In this document: positions 49,110-61,615 of the stretch, piece after piece
How the letters are laid out: each line of letters opens with the position of its first letter
Position numbering within the stretch: position 1 is the stretch's first letter
Source: Nepenthes gracilis
Lineage: Eukaryota; Streptophyta; Magnoliopsida; Caryophyllales; Nepenthaceae
Direction of reading: 5' to 3'
DNA length: 64,000 bases
Assembly: GCA_033239525.1 (NCBI GenBank)
Contig: BSYO01000006.1
Coordinates: 20,360,175 to 20,424,174, forward strand
Program-made: the position numbers and the translations under genes
Notes under the pieces: generated by a model
Told to the model about the DNA's origin: nothing
What the model saw: the letters and a program-made list of their open reading frames with translations, nothing else
The model's database searches: none

Positions 49110-49757
49110 CAAACGCTGGTTAATCTTTGGTTTCTGATCATGATATTTGATCGAGATTGACATTTTTATTGTGTTGTATCGCTGGATGTTTAGAATTTGA
49201 TAAAAAATTAGGTGAAAGTCTGAAATTGATACTACAGTAAAATTTGTAAATTAAATGACATAAAAATTTCATTATTATAATAAATTTAAAAGTAGAAATA
49301 AAAAAAAATCTTTTTTGTTTTTATGAATATCAATCCACATTTTAAAATTTTCTCACAAATTCTATCATTGTTTGAGTCTACCAATAATGGGTGTGAACAT
49401 CCTGCTTTAACCTATGTCTAGGTCTACGGTGTATTTAATTATTGAGCAAGAATAAGATTGCCATCTGATTAATTATCTTATTCCAATTTATATATGGTCA
49501 AGAGCAATCAATTTTATTGCGAGTGGCATCTTAAATTTATTTTGTGAAATTAAAATTAAACAAGATGCTAAAAAATTCTATTTAACATGTCTTATTTATA
49601 CTTATTTTATTTAGTAAAATTTAATCAATTTCGACATACACATAGTAACATAATTTCTCCTTCACATAGAAATGGTTTAAACATAAATTCGAAAAGTAAT
49701 TGACAACAGAATTCAAGAAAAAAATAAAGACAACTTAGAAATATTGTAATTATTGCA
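49110..49757. other. AT-rich DNA downstream of the CAD-like gene
   Basis: No gene or element recognised. Confidence 0.55.
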
Positions 49758-50170
49758 CTAAAAAAAGATGACTTTTAATGGTGGAAAAATAATGAGTGTA
49801 TAAATTTTCAACACTAATAGTAGTAATAAAAAATTTTTAAAGATAAAAAAATTGAGTATTCTCACTATTCTAAATTATTTGATAACAATAAAGTTTTATC
49901 ATCGTCATTGATATCATTTATACATATATAATGATAGGATTTGATTTATCATGATTAATTTAATATTATCATTATTTATTAATTATGTTCCTATTAAAAT
50001 ATTTGACACCAAAATTTGTATATAAAATTGATGATAATATATTAGTACATTTTTAAAAAATTTTGACAAAATTAAAAAAATATTACTTTTAATGACAATA
50101 GTTTAAGGATATTGTCATTGTCCATAGTATGCATAAATTTTTAAGGATGGTGCAACATTTTAGGGAGATG
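49758..50170 (+). mobile_element. CACTA-like transposon fragment
   Basis: It opens CACTAAAAAAAGATGACTTT then AATGGTGG, close to the CACTACAAGAAA-type end and AATGACGG-type subterminal repeats of plant CACTA elements. Motifs such as 'catcgtcattg' follow. No matching inverted end or transposase was found, so it is a fragment or small non-autonomous copy at best. Confidence 0.35.
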
Positions 50171-50299
50171 TACTAACCACAAACTCAAAAATATTATTTA
50201 AATAATTTGTTTTTAAATTTTTTATTATTAAATTAAACATTTAATTAATATTAATATTATAAAAAATTATAAAAAGTAATATATATATAATTATTTTTT

Positions 50300-51330
50300 A
50301 TAGGTTCACCCACGATACAGGCCTATCCCGTCACAACAAGGGATGATCCAATGGCCTACCCATTATCTGGCAAGGCTCAATGCAAAAGCGAAGTCTAAAA
50401 ACCATCTAGCTAACCTATCTGCTGCGTACAAGCTTATGAAAGGATCAACAGTTCAATCTTAGGAGATAACTTTTACAACTCCACCAATCGTGACAAAGTC
50501 GACCATCTACCTTATTGATAGCAGTCTGGTAGCGCAGAAAATGTCGGCGCAGCAACTTTCAATTAATGGTGTTGGTGGTCAACCATGGGAAATTGTCGTA
50601 GCCGCCGACCAACGGCAATCTAAATAACCATGTGAGAGGAAACTTGACCCTTGTCGGCTACCCCTAATCACGATCGTATCAACGCTACAAGACGACATCT
50701 GATACAGAGGCTCCTGTTAGTGCCCAACAGTCGGTAAATCTTAAAGGAACACTTGTTATCAGCCTTGGTGCCAAAACCTTGTCCGCAAAATATTATATAT
50801 TTTCTCACCATCCACAGGATGAGGAAAGCAACTCTCAATGGAAAAACCGCTCACAAACGATATTCGAAAGCCAATAAAGAATCAAACTCTCTTTCCCATC
50901 ACAGCTCTTTCTCCCCCACAGTAAGCCATTCATTGCCAAGTGCATCCATAGTGAGCCATTTATTGAGTGCAACACTAGTGAGTAACCGATTGCGTGCAAC
51001 TAGAAAAGAGCCCGATCCTCCTTTTTCTTCAAGCCATCCCCCATTGGGCGCAGCAACAGGGGCTAGTCTTCCTCTCACATCCCCCATTCACATATAATTC
51101 TATATTATCTGGTATCTTTATTATGTCTTTCTATTTTTTTAGAAAGATTTCTGATTTGAGTGTCGGAAGGATAAATAAAAAAGTGAGTCCCGTTAATACT
51201 CTAACCTCTTGTTTGTAGTTTGTAATACGCAGATTACAAGTTAGCAGCAACGAAAATCGGGATTGTTCCAATTTGACCTGCAATCGAAGATCGATTGATT
51301 TCCTAATCCGTATCACAATTCGAAAATTAG
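50300..51330 (+). mobile_element. LTR-like non-coding block
   Basis: GC-richer than its neighbours. Its tail ('aaaaaagtgagtcccgttaatactc' region, 51175-51235) matches the tail of the block at 40101-41805. Open frames at 50753-51097 and on the other strand lack domains. Ends and target duplication were not identified. Confidence 0.4.
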
Positions 51331-51905
51331 GGACGCATCGATTTTATATCATTAAATTTTCATTATAGGTCTCTAAAAGGATTAATAACCCCAAATGTCT
51401 CTTCTCAATCCGATCTTCTTCTTCCTTTCTCTGGCAATGACAATTTAGGCTACTACTGCATGGACTGATCTGACCCAATCCGGTCAACACAAGAAAAAAA
51501 CAGTTTGATCGGTTATGGAACCATTTTGAAAAAAAAAAAAAAAGAACATTCTAAATTTTTGGGTATAGGTTAATTTTAGCGTTTAGTCACCCCATCTCAA
51601 AAACTGAACCTATCACGCTTCAAATATAATATCATGAAAAATTGCTTAAAAATCCATTCCAAAAATATCCCAGATTTCATGATTTTTATATTTACCCACA
51701 AAACTTTAATAAAATTATAATTACAAAATTTAATGACTAAAACCCATTCAATTTTAATAAAATAGTATACAAATTTTAATAAAACCCACCCCACGTCCCA
51801 GACCCAACCCAAGGCCCAGACATTTTATCACTCCTCTCCTTCTACAACCTTTCTCTCCGTAGAGGCTTCTTTTTGTTTGGTAAGGGTTTTTGATGCATTT
51901 CATTA
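51331..51905. other. Unassigned sequence before Copia element 3
   Basis: AT-rich, with a C-rich stretch near 51780-51815. No gene. The left target duplication (CATTA, 51901-51905) of the next element ends it. Confidence 0.5.
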
Positions 51906-52982
51906 TGTTGAAAAATGGTCATTCCTTTGTGGGTAATTTCAACAAACTAGTTTGTCATCGGGGTGTATATATGTTAACCGGCTGGATGGCAAAAATGGTC
52001 AACATTGGTCAACGGACGGTCAACTGTTGGTCAACGGACGGTCAACGAGTTAACGGACGGTCAACGGAGGGTTGACTGGATGGCTTTGCAGGACGGTCAA
52101 CAGGAGGTTGACCGGATCCGATCAACAGAAGGTTGACCGGATCCGATCAACAGAAGGTTGACCGGCTAAGGCTGGAAAGGAAATCGAAAAGGGATTTCCT
52201 GATAGTATTTTCGGAGTAGAAAATACTGGAGCGTCTTTGGATTGCCGGTCAACATGTTGACCAGATGGGAAGGAAGAATTTACCAGCTGGTATTACTGGT
52301 ATGGAATCAGCCAAAGAACGTCGAAAAACTCTTGTGATAGCCAATGGGTACAGACGGCCAAGGGATTTGACTGCAGCAACGACTGAGGACGTCGTGGACA
52401 GCTGGCAACAAGTTGCTGGACAACAGAGCAGATGGCAGGCCTACTGCGCATGCGCCGTCTGTGCAGGTGACAGGTTGCAGAGTTGGTGGACAAAGCTGTT
52501 GGCAGGTTGCAAAGCAGGTGGTTGGCTTTTGACCACACTCAACCTGCCTATTGGTTGAGGGTCTCCAGGCAGACCACCATATATATGTATGCTGGGCATG
52601 CAGTGGTGTGAGGAGCTGAGTGTGAGTGAAAGAAAGCATCCAAGCACGGTAAAGTGCAAGGAGGAAAAATCCAAAGGTGAAGGAACAAGAGAGGGGTGCA
52701 CCACCAGTGAGAAAGAGAAGGAAGAAAAACAGAGAGTAAAAGAGTGGAGAGTGTTTCCGTTTACTTCGGGTGAGGTTTTTTCTTTGTTGTTCTCGGGTGT
52801 GTAGCGGATACTCCATCTTGGAGGTTTGTAACTTATTTTCACATAGTGGATTTGTTGTCAGCTCTACTCCCGTGGTTTTCCCTTGGTTCATAAGGGTTTT
52901 CACGTAAAATGGCGTGTGCTTCTTCTTCCTCTTTCTTTTCTCTATTTATCATTCTGTTCGGACGACCTCCTCCCGGCCAACA
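51906..52982 (+). repeat. 5' LTR of Copia element 3
   Basis: A 1077-bp LTR. A cluster of thirteen W-box cores lies at 51997-52262. A TATA-like ATATATATG is at about 52577. The LTR ends CGGCCAACA right before the primer site. Confidence 0.9.
51997..52262 (+). promoter_or_regulatory. W-box (TTGACC) array in the LTR
   Basis: In 266 bases there are twelve TTGACC or GGTCAA cores and one TTGACT, mostly within a GGTCAACGGAC or AGGTTGACCGGATC repeat. W-boxes are bound by WRKY factors, which act in plant wounding and defence responses. Position upstream of the TATA-like box fits an enhancer in U3. Binding is not shown by the sequence alone. Confidence 0.55.
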
Positions 52983-52984
52983 AG

Positions 52985-52996
52985 TGGTATCAGAGA
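52985..52996 (+). other. Primer binding site of Copia 3
   Basis: TGGTATCAGAGA sits two bases after the LTR, matching the standard plant Copia initiator tRNA-Met site. Confidence 0.9.
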
Positions 52997-53019
52997 CTGG
53001 TTTGTGAACCGTCGGTTGG

Positions 53020-54477
53020 ATGGCGTCGTCGGCAAAGAATGGGACGTTCAATGTGGAGCAGTTCAATGGGCAAAATAATTTCATCCTTTGGCAGGAAAGG
53101 GTAAAGAATATTTTGACCCCGGAAGGAACAGTAATAGCTCTTCGAAAAAAGGATGAGAAGCGGGGGCGTCAGAGGACCCAAGTGTGAAAAGAGGATCTTG
53201 CCAACTCCACCATTAAGTTGTGTTTGGCGGACAACACACTCCAAGAGGTCCTCGGACTGCCAGACCCGGCCGAGGTCTGGGAGAAACTTGAGAGCCGGTA
53301 TAAGTCCAAGTCCTTGACAACTAGGCTGTATATGAAGAAGCAGTTCTATGGACTGCGGTTGTCTGAAGGTGAGTGTTTTGAGAGGCACTTGGACGAGTTC
53401 AACCGGCTTTTAACGCAGATGTCGGTCCTTGATGAGAAGATCAAGGAGGAAGACAAAGCGTTGGTGTTGCTGGCCTCTCTGCCGGCCTCATACGATCATA
53501 TTGTCACGACGTTGCTGTTCGGGAAGGACACGCTGAAGCTGGACGAGGTCATAGCTTCCCTGCTTATGAACGAGTCAAGGCGGAGGGAAAGCGGTGAGGC
53601 CTCAAGCTCTCGGGAAAGTGTTCTGGTGGCGACCAGCAGTCGAGGACAAGGGAGATCTGACCAAGGACAAGGTGGCAGGACGGAGAGGAGCAACAGCCAG
53701 AGCAAGCTTGAAGGAAGGAGTTGCTTCTTATGTGGCAAAAAAGGTCACATAAAGAAGGATTGTCCGCAGAGAGGGCAGGACAAGGAGGGCAGAAGCAATT
53801 GTCAGGAGAAAAAGGATCAGGCTAATTATCCGGAGACCATTGGCTTCTGCGGAGACCTCCTGGTGGTCCACGCAGGGGAAGCATGGAGCAGCCCATGCCA
53901 GGAGACGAGTTGGGTGATGGACAGTGGGGCCTCACACCATGTGACATCGAGGAAGTCCCACTTTACAAGTTACACGCCCGTTGGCCGCGGGGTGTTGAAG
54001 ATGGGTAACGGTGGCTTTTCTAGGGTTATTGGCATTGGGGATGTTTGCTTGAGGACAAGCAACGGGAATACGCTCGTGCTGGAGGGCGTGCGACATGCCC
54101 CGGACTTGAGGTTGAATGTGATTTCAATCGGGAAGCTTGATGAGAAAGGCTTCAGGACGGCGTTTGGCGATGGCCAGTGGAAACTCACCAAAGGCGCCTC
54201 AGTAATGGCAAAGGGAAGCAGGACATCAGGAAGGTATCTGATGAAGGCCTGCACTGCCAAAGGAAATGCCAATGTGACCAAATGGGGCATTGGTCAAGGT
54301 GGCAGGAGAGGATGGCCAAGGTGGAGTGCAATGGAGAATAACAAGTCCGCGGTGAAAGAGCTGAAAGAGAGTGGGATTGCTCCAAGCTCAGTGGGGCGGA
54401 GGAAGGTGTCATTCAAGCTTGCGGAGGCCAACGCCGGGATCCCATTTGAGGGGAAGCTGCCGAAAGGCAGGCGATGA
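53020..54477 (+). pseudogene. Copia 3 gag-protease with one premature stop
   Basis: A 486-codon frame starts at an ATG (53020, MASSAKNGTFNVEQFNG) 24 bases after the primer site. It is broken only by a TGA at codon 56 (53185-53187), so a shorter protein could start at 53218. After the stop: gag helical region (WEKLESRYKS, 'FYGLRLSEG'), CCHC knuckle CFLCGKKGHIKKDC (about 53722-53763), and protease site VMDSGASHHV (about 53917-53946). After ANVT (about 54280) the frame leaves family similarity; a tail of about 65 residues rich in Gly, Arg and Lys replaces the pre-integrase domain. That tail probably comes from an internal deletion or a foreign join. Confidence 0.88.
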
Positions 54478-54529
54478 CGATCGCCGGGTAGAGGCGGAGG
54501 TATCCCCCACAAGGTCGTGAGGGAAAGTT

Positions 54530-55593
54530 TGTTGGAAAATGGTCACTCCCTTGTGGGTGATTTCAACAAACTAGTTTATCATCGGGGTGCATTAACCGGT
54601 TAACATATGTTAACCTAATTTGGATGGCAAAAATGGTCAACATTGATCAACGGTGTTGTTGGTCAACTGTCAGCGAGTTAGCGGCCAACGAAGTCAACGG
54701 AGGCCAATTTGGATGGATCGGATGCGGGGACGGTCAGCGGGAGGTTGCCGGATCCGATCAGAGAAGGTTGGCCGGCTAAGCCGCTGAAAGGAAATCGAAA
54801 GGGATTTCCGATAGTATTTCGGAGTAGAAAATCTTGGGCGCCTTTTGATCACGGTCAATATGTTGACCCGGATGGGAAGGAAGAATTTACCAGTTGGTAT
54901 TACTGGTATGGAATCAGCCAAAGAACGCCGGAAAACTCTTGTGATAGCCAATGGGCACAGACGGCCAAGGGACTTGATTGCAAAGAACGCGAGGGCGTCG
55001 TGGGATACTGCAACAAGTTCTTTGGACAACGAAAGGTGGGTGGCGAGCCTGCTGCATGCGCATGCGCCGTCTGTGCAGGTGGCAGGTTGCAGAGTTGGTG
55101 GACAAAGCTGTTGGCAGATTGCAAAGCAGGTGGTTGGCTTTTGACCACACTCAACCTGCCTATTGGTTGAGGGTCTCCAGGCAGACCACCATATATATGT
55201 ATGCTGGGCATGCAGTGGTGTGAGGAGCTGAGTATGAGTGAAAGAAAGCATCCAAGCACGGTAAAGTGCAAGGAGAAAAAATCCAAAGGTGAAGGAACAA
55301 GAGAGGGGTGCACCACCAGTGAGAAAGAGAAGGAAGAAAAACAGAGAGTAAAAGAGTGGAGAGTGTTTCCGTTTACTTCGGGTGGGGTTTTTTCTTTGTT
55401 GTTCTCGGGTGTGTAGCGGATACTCCATCTTGGAGGTTTGTAACTTATTTTCACATAGTGGATTTGCTGTCAGCTCTACTCCTGTGTTTTCCCTTGGTTC
55501 ATAAGGGTTTCCACGTAAAACGACGTGTGCTTCTTCTTCCTCTTTCTTTTCTCTATTTATCATTCTGTTCGGACGACCTCCTCCCGGCCAACA
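54530..55593 (+). repeat. 3' LTR of Copia element 3
   Basis: A 1064-bp copy. It is near-identical to the 5' LTR in its last ~450 bases but changed by many small indels in the U3 part, where only about five W-box cores remain. Confidence 0.9.
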
Positions 55594-56453
55594 CATTCTT
55601 CGTATGAATCTGTGTTCTTTATCCCCTTTTCATGCATGGCCAATAGGTTAGCTATTTCTGTTAGTTAATTTATACTACCTAAAAAATAATTTATACAGGC
55701 TTACCGATGCATGTGAATCTGAAGTCTTAACCCATTCGACTTCTCTCCTTGTTAGCTATTCAGTTCTTATATGTATAAGTTGCTGATTGTTACTCTTGCA
55801 GCAGTTCTTGAGTTCTTGAATGTCAAACGGCGTATGCCAGAATGCAACTCCAAAAGCTGTAACAGGGGAGTATTGTTGAAGATTAATAAGCTTACTACGG
55901 ACTAAGTTATTGTTTCCCTAAGTTATGCACTGTGAATTTTGTCACGTTGGTTCACTGTTGAATTTTACCACTGCCTCTGGAAAGAAAAGAAAAAAAACAC
56001 TATAAAAACACATTTTTATTTGATTTTTTTTATAAAAATTTGCTTGCATTCTTTGATTATTGTTTTCTTCCGTATTTTTATGTTTATTGTTTCCCACGGT
56101 TTCTGCCCCCATTGAAGGGGATGGACGACGATATAACCTCTTTCAAAGTTTGGACTGATTTGCTTGTAAATGTATTGCTGTTGAACTGCTCATTTGCTGT
56201 TGTTGCTGCTGCGTGCAAATTAATATATTACTGTGCTAATTGTACGGTCCTTTAAATTTTATTTGCTTTTCCTTTGCGAAGACTCTTTATTATTCTTCAA
56301 CCCTTGTGTTATTTCTAAATGATAGTCAAATATTGTTGTTTGTCTTATAAGGAGTTCCATGGAAATATTATTTTTTTTACAAAACAAATCTTTAATATTT
56401 ATTTGATTGCGTTCTTACGTGGACAATAACCATGATCTTATATATAGGCAAAT
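55594..56453. other. No clear gene between Copia 3 and the hAT remnant
   Basis: A possible exon-like stretch at 55802-55904 (after TTGCAG; reading AVLEFLNVKRRMPECNSK and ending in TAA) has no recognised domain. T-rich sequence follows. I would not call a gene on this evidence. Confidence 0.35.
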
Positions 56454-56780
56454 ATGTCAAATGGTGAAGAATTTAGATCTGATCAGTCCACCCCAATTGT
56501 TGGCACCAATTCGTCAACTCTGTTTGCAAGAAAAGAATCAATTGAAGGAGATAATAATGTTGTCGAGAATCAATTAGTAATTAAAGTTACATGTGATTCA
56601 AATTTTTTGAAAGAAAAAAAGCTGTAAAGTATTGTGTGACAAGGTTTTACAAAGGAAATGGTAAATGGGGAACATGAAGCACAATGCAATTCTTGTGCTA
56701 AATTGCTTGGAGGGTCATGGTAGAATGGGACCAGGCATGTACATGATCATCCGAAGAGATGTCCAAGGAGGAGGAGAGTG
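56454..56780 (+). pseudogene. hAT transposase amino end with BED zinc finger, broken
   Basis: A 57-codon frame from ATG 56454 (MSNGEEFRSDQSTPIVGTNS) ends at TAA 56625-56627. After a frame change, 56650-56780 reads FTKEMVNGEHEAQCNSCAKL, then LGGSW, a stop (TAG), and NGTRHVHDHPKRCPRRRR. The pattern C-x2-C...H-x-x-x-H-x4-C with a preceding FTK is the BED zinc finger that begins plant hAT (Ac-like) transposases. The zinc pair CNSC and HVHDH are intact. The catalytic RNase H-like domain and the carboxy-terminal dimerisation domain were not found; a vague 'W-x-x-T-S-S-N-x-L-G-Y' resemblance occurs at 57090-57125. A dead copy. Confidence 0.6.
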
Positions 56781-58489
56781 TTTGATATGATCAATTAATT
56801 TCCATAGCGAACATAAGAATGCTGAATATTTCACTCTCACGAGCCTTAAACTCTTAGAGCTGCCAAGGCAGTCTTCCATTGCATTCTTTCCAAAGATACT
56901 CCTAATAAATATATCCGTTGGCTTACATAGTTTTAAAAATTTTAATAACACCTAATTTTTAAATTATCATTGCATAAATAAACTAAAAGAATACTAATAA
57001 ATATAGGCTTGGCACTCATTACAAAAAGGTTCATTATCTTACTAAAGTCTTTTTGCTCATTTAACTGAAATCCAATTGCTCCTCCATGGGTGAGGACCTC
57101 ATCAAATTATCTAGGATATGTTGATGGCAAGTTGTTGGTCCGAGTGTTTACCATGCAGGTGCTCAATAATAAAAATATTATTTTGTATTAGTTATTTTCA
57201 TACTTAATTTGACCCATAATGATTAAATTTTTTGTTATATTTTTCTACTCAAATTTTAATAGATATTTATTTTTTTCAATTCTATTAGATATTAAAATGA
57301 AAATTAGAACATTTCTACGTTAAAAATTTATTCTTTGCATGGAAGTTACATGGGGAAATTACATTTGAGGTTTAGTTTTCATTTTGCAAAGGATGCTAAA
57401 GATAGTTGAAACTAAAGAGGTTAAACTTCTTGCCCCATGGAAGAAAAAAAGGCGCAAATTGGCATTGAGGATAGATATGTTAACTAACATGCCAATAAAA
57501 TTAAAAAGAGGTGATATAAGCTTATGAAACGTTACTTTTTTAGTCCCTGTGATCATAAATTGTTCTGAAATAGTTTACTTGTTTCTACACTTAAAATGAT
57601 AATTTTTTTAATATCAAATAAGTAAGTTCATATAAGTCTAAAAAGACATGTTCGAGCACGAGCTTTATATCATAGGGTATAGAGAGGACTAGCCCGTTGT
57701 ACACAGTCATATCCTCGTATTACTTAGATGATATTTCATTTGTTTAATTATATAATCTTCTTTAGTAAAAATTTAACTTAGCATGAACATGAATGTGATT
57801 AAAACTGCAATTGAAATATTTTGAAGATTGTTACTCGTAAAAATTTCTCTTATCATATATGTGATTACTTGAGGAAGGGTTCTTCTAGCTTTTCTTAATA
57901 GAAGAATAAAAATTTTGCATACACTTTGTTCTATAATTGCATTTGGTCGGTGAATAGGTTAAAAATTGTGTGTATAATTGTTTTAAAGATTAGATTTTTA
58001 ATTGAGCTTGTTACTCTTCTTACATAAAAGATTTGAACATTACAATTTAAAACAATATCAAGATTACACAATAAGATATATGCAAAATTTATGGATAAAT
58101 TAGAGGTCATTGTTGTACAAAATAATTAAATCGTACAAGTCAAGGGATGAAGCACATAGAAAAGGTCCACGTGCATAACACATGGAGACTAAAAATGGCT
58201 CTTTGATGATATTTTTCATTCCATATCATTTAAAATATATTAGAAAATATATTTTTCTATTATTTACATTAAAACCTATAGATAGTTATTGTACTATTAA
58301 CATAAGTTTTTTTTTTTATAATTTATTTTGCACTTTGTATAGATAACACACTATAGAAACTCTGAGGATCAATACAAATCAAATTTATTAATGTCTCATA
58401 GTACATATAACAAGCTGCACCAAAAGATTGTATGTAAAGTGATAATATATGATAAATTTAGTTATTTAGACTATTTAATATGTTAAAAT
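56781..58489. other. AT-rich intergenic DNA without a gene
   Basis: No recognised coding domain. Part of it may be the decayed body of the hAT element, but no terminal inverted repeats were found. Confidence 0.5.
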
Positions 58490-59174
58490 TGTCACGAATT
58501 CGGATCAAACAGGTCGATTAAATAATAAATTATAATTCTTAAAATTTATAATCCTAAATAAATTTAACAGATAATACTAAGTCCCAAAATCTAGGTGTGA
58601 CAAACCAATATATACAGGATCCGACAAATCAAAACCCTCATAGGATCTTATCGAACAATCATCCGGACAATAAAAATACGTCCTGCTCTTCATTCATCGT
58701 AAGAGAGGTAAGAAGTTAACCAAAATCATAAATCGGATATAATAAAATATCCCAACTGATTCTAAAATATAACCATGGGTCTATACCTGACAAATTTTCA
58801 TAATGCAATCATATCAATTTTTAATTTAAACCACAACAAACTAAAACTCACCAAATCGGACGAATAGCTGATGGATCACGCCCTAACTCCTGCAGTGCAT
58901 CCGAACCTTTTACTCTTAAGAGATAAAACAAGAAAACATGAGTTAAGCGCTCAAGAAGTATCATATTTAAATAAGAAAAGTCCAATGAATTAGAATGAAT
59001 GATTTAATAGATGAAAATTCAACCAAATAATAAAATAAATCTAAATCGTCGATAAAATAAATCCAATAGAAATCCAAGATCTAAAGTCTAAAATTTAATG
59101 ATAGTCTGGTACTTAAAGTAAATATCCAAATCAAAAACAAATGTCCCAATTTTAAAAATATTACTCATTGGGAC

Positions 59175-59199
59175 ATATATATATATATATATATATATA
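59175..59199 (+). repeat. (TA)n microsatellite
   Basis: About twelve TA units within the LTR-like block. Confidence 0.85.
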
Positions 59200-60817
59200 A
59201 ACAAAACAAAGGTGATCTAGATCAATTACAAAGCCGATATCCAATCCATGTCCATGTCCAAATCTAAGGCCCGATCATCTTGTGATTTAGGGTAAAATTT
59301 AATAAGCGGTGCGAGGCCGGGATAATCTAATAGCGTGAGCGGAGCCCCCATCCCCCGAAGATCCTTCCTCCGAGGCCGATGAAGTAGAGATATCGCAATA
59401 CTTCTGAGGCTCTTAGAGGTTTCTTGAACGAAACCTTTGACTCTTTAAGTTCCTTTGGGGACGGCATCCATTGCGGATATTTTAAAAGCCAAGAAGGTTC
59501 GGATCAAAATATATAATTAAAATCGTTGTATGAGACATACTAAGGTCCAACTGAAAGTAAAATCGGTGAATCTCAAATCCAAGTCTAAAAATCCATATCC
59601 AAATCAAAATCTAATACCAATCAATGTAAAAATAAAAATTATACACTAAATTTAGGTTCTGATTATTTAAAGAGTAGTTTGAGAAATGGTTACACATAAT
59701 CCCACGATTTTGGGTGCATTTTTCAAGCTTGTCAAATATATTGAGACGNTAGCTCCGAATATATTCTAAAATCAAGTCAAATTATCTAAATAGAAAGGAT
59801 TACTACTCCAAACTTTTTCTACCGGCAGAAAGAGATTTCAAAATAATAAATATCTCTCCATCGGGAGTTGGCCAGAAAAATCCAATAATCCAAGTTCAAA
59901 TATAGTGACTACGATCCTACTGCGTGCATGTGCCTACGAGCTTAAAGGCTGGGGATTCTTTCCCCCAAGATCGAGATCCGCGAGATCCGGATTACTTTTC
60001 GGAGTGAGGCAGGCCGAGCCCCCTACACCCGACCGCCTACAATTGTGTCTTTATCTTATTCTTCAGGGGAGTAGGAGAGTGAGACACCTCCCGGTGCATC
60101 AGGGGCTTGAAGTTGAAGCCCTGCCTCATGAGCTTAAAATCTGGTTTCGTAATCATTTTCATACAAATATATTGATATAAAATATACAGTGTCCAATAAA
60201 TTATTCAAATTTTTAAAAACATATTAAACCCTCTAAAATCATAAAATCCAATCCAGAAATATCCAAATAAGCCAATGAACTACACGTGCATATGCAGTTA
60301 AATTAAATCGGACGGAACTCAATATCAAAGATGGCCCACTTGATGGTCACCACAAAATAGCTCTCAAAGGTTGATCGAGTTAGGAGATAAAATTATATAC
60401 ATAGGTAAAAATTAGTAAAAAACGGAGAGGTACAAGTATAGCTCCTCGCCGAGGAGAAGCTAATAAAATATTTCAAATATTAAATCAAACCATAAATGCA
60501 TTGTACTCCTTCACCGTTTGTGGAGACATAAATACTTGAGCTTCATTCCATGGGTTCTCGAGCACATGGAAGGTCTCAAGTCCCTCAATCTTATATTTTA
60601 TAGATCCAAGAAAGGATATCTCAAAATACCTCCATGCTCTCCCTTTGTTGAATCAATCACGTATTTCCCCCGATCTCGTTTTGATTTGGTTGTCCCTTTG
60701 TTGCAATCTCGGTCCGACTACCTGCGAGATGCGGGATCGAGGATTTCTTGTGAAAGTAAAGGGAAGGGGGAGTTCTGGGGAAAGGATGAAGACGGTGAAT
60801 AGTAGGAAAGGGGAAAG

Positions 60818-60885
60818 TTCGAGAGAGAGAGAGAGAAGAACAGACGAGAGAGAGAGAATCGGGAGAGAGATAGAGAGAGAGAGTT
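60818..60885 (+). repeat. GA-rich simple sequence
   Basis: Interrupted GA repeats that produce Arg/Glu-rich or Ser/Leu-rich frames on the two strands. These open frames are artefacts of composition. Confidence 0.8.
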
Positions 60886-61579
60886 GAGAGACGAAAACTG
60901 ATTTCCTTCCTTTTTCATTACAGCATAGCGTTACAATTATAGGGGAACAGGAAAATAGGAAACGGGAAACGGGCATGGGTTAGTAATATCACGGGCGTAA
61001 CACCTCTCTCTCCACTGTGCGGCTTCCTGCGCGCTGGTGTCGCCGCTCATACCACCGCGCCGACCTGCCACCGCCACGCTGACTTGCCACCGCCGCGCAC
61101 GACCGTCACCGACCTTCCCGATGTCATCCCATCGGCGACGTCACCGCAGCTCTGCCGCCACTCCCTCCTTTGCGCCGTTCTCTCTCCTTACACAAACCCT
61201 TACCTTACTCTCTCCGCGTGCTTCTGCCTCACGCTACCGCATACCCACGGCCATCGCCGATCACCGGTGAGCCACCACAGGCTATCGTCGACCACCGCAA
61301 CATCACTTCCGTACACCGCCGCTGCGGTTATTGCCGACAACACCGTCGGCCACTTCGACGGCCTCACCTCTGAGCCACTCAACCACCACCAGCCAAACCT
61401 CCAGCCGCCGATGATCACAGGCACCGTGCCGTCCTCGCCGCACGTCGCCGTCACCGTTGCCGGCCGCCTCCCTCCTCCTCTCTTCTTCCCCCTCTTATTT
61501 GCGCCAAAACCCTCGCTCTCCGCACTCTCTCTCCCCGATCCCTTCTGTCACTGTTCTTATCCCCTGCTTTTCTTTTTTT

Positions 61580-61615
<36 letters not shown>

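Larger units (their letters stand above)
51906..55593 (+). mobile_element. Copia LTR retrotransposon 3, gag-protease only
   Basis: LTRs at 51906-52982 and 54530-55593 have TGTTG...CCAACA ends; the flanks CATTA (51901-51905) and CATTC (55594-55598) match at four of five bases. A tRNA-Met primer site lies at 52985-52996 and a purine tract (GAGGGAAAG) at 54519-54527. Between them is only a gag-protease frame; integrase, reverse transcriptase and RNase H are absent. At about 3.7 kb it is a deletion derivative that would need enzymes from another Copia element. Its gag is close to that of Copia element 2. Confidence 0.92.

Noticed and set aside
52307..52903. A 198-residue antisense frame in the Copia 3 LTR, repeated as a 300-residue frame at 54694-55596.
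   Set aside because: Both are antisense readings of the two LTR copies; no domain is visible.
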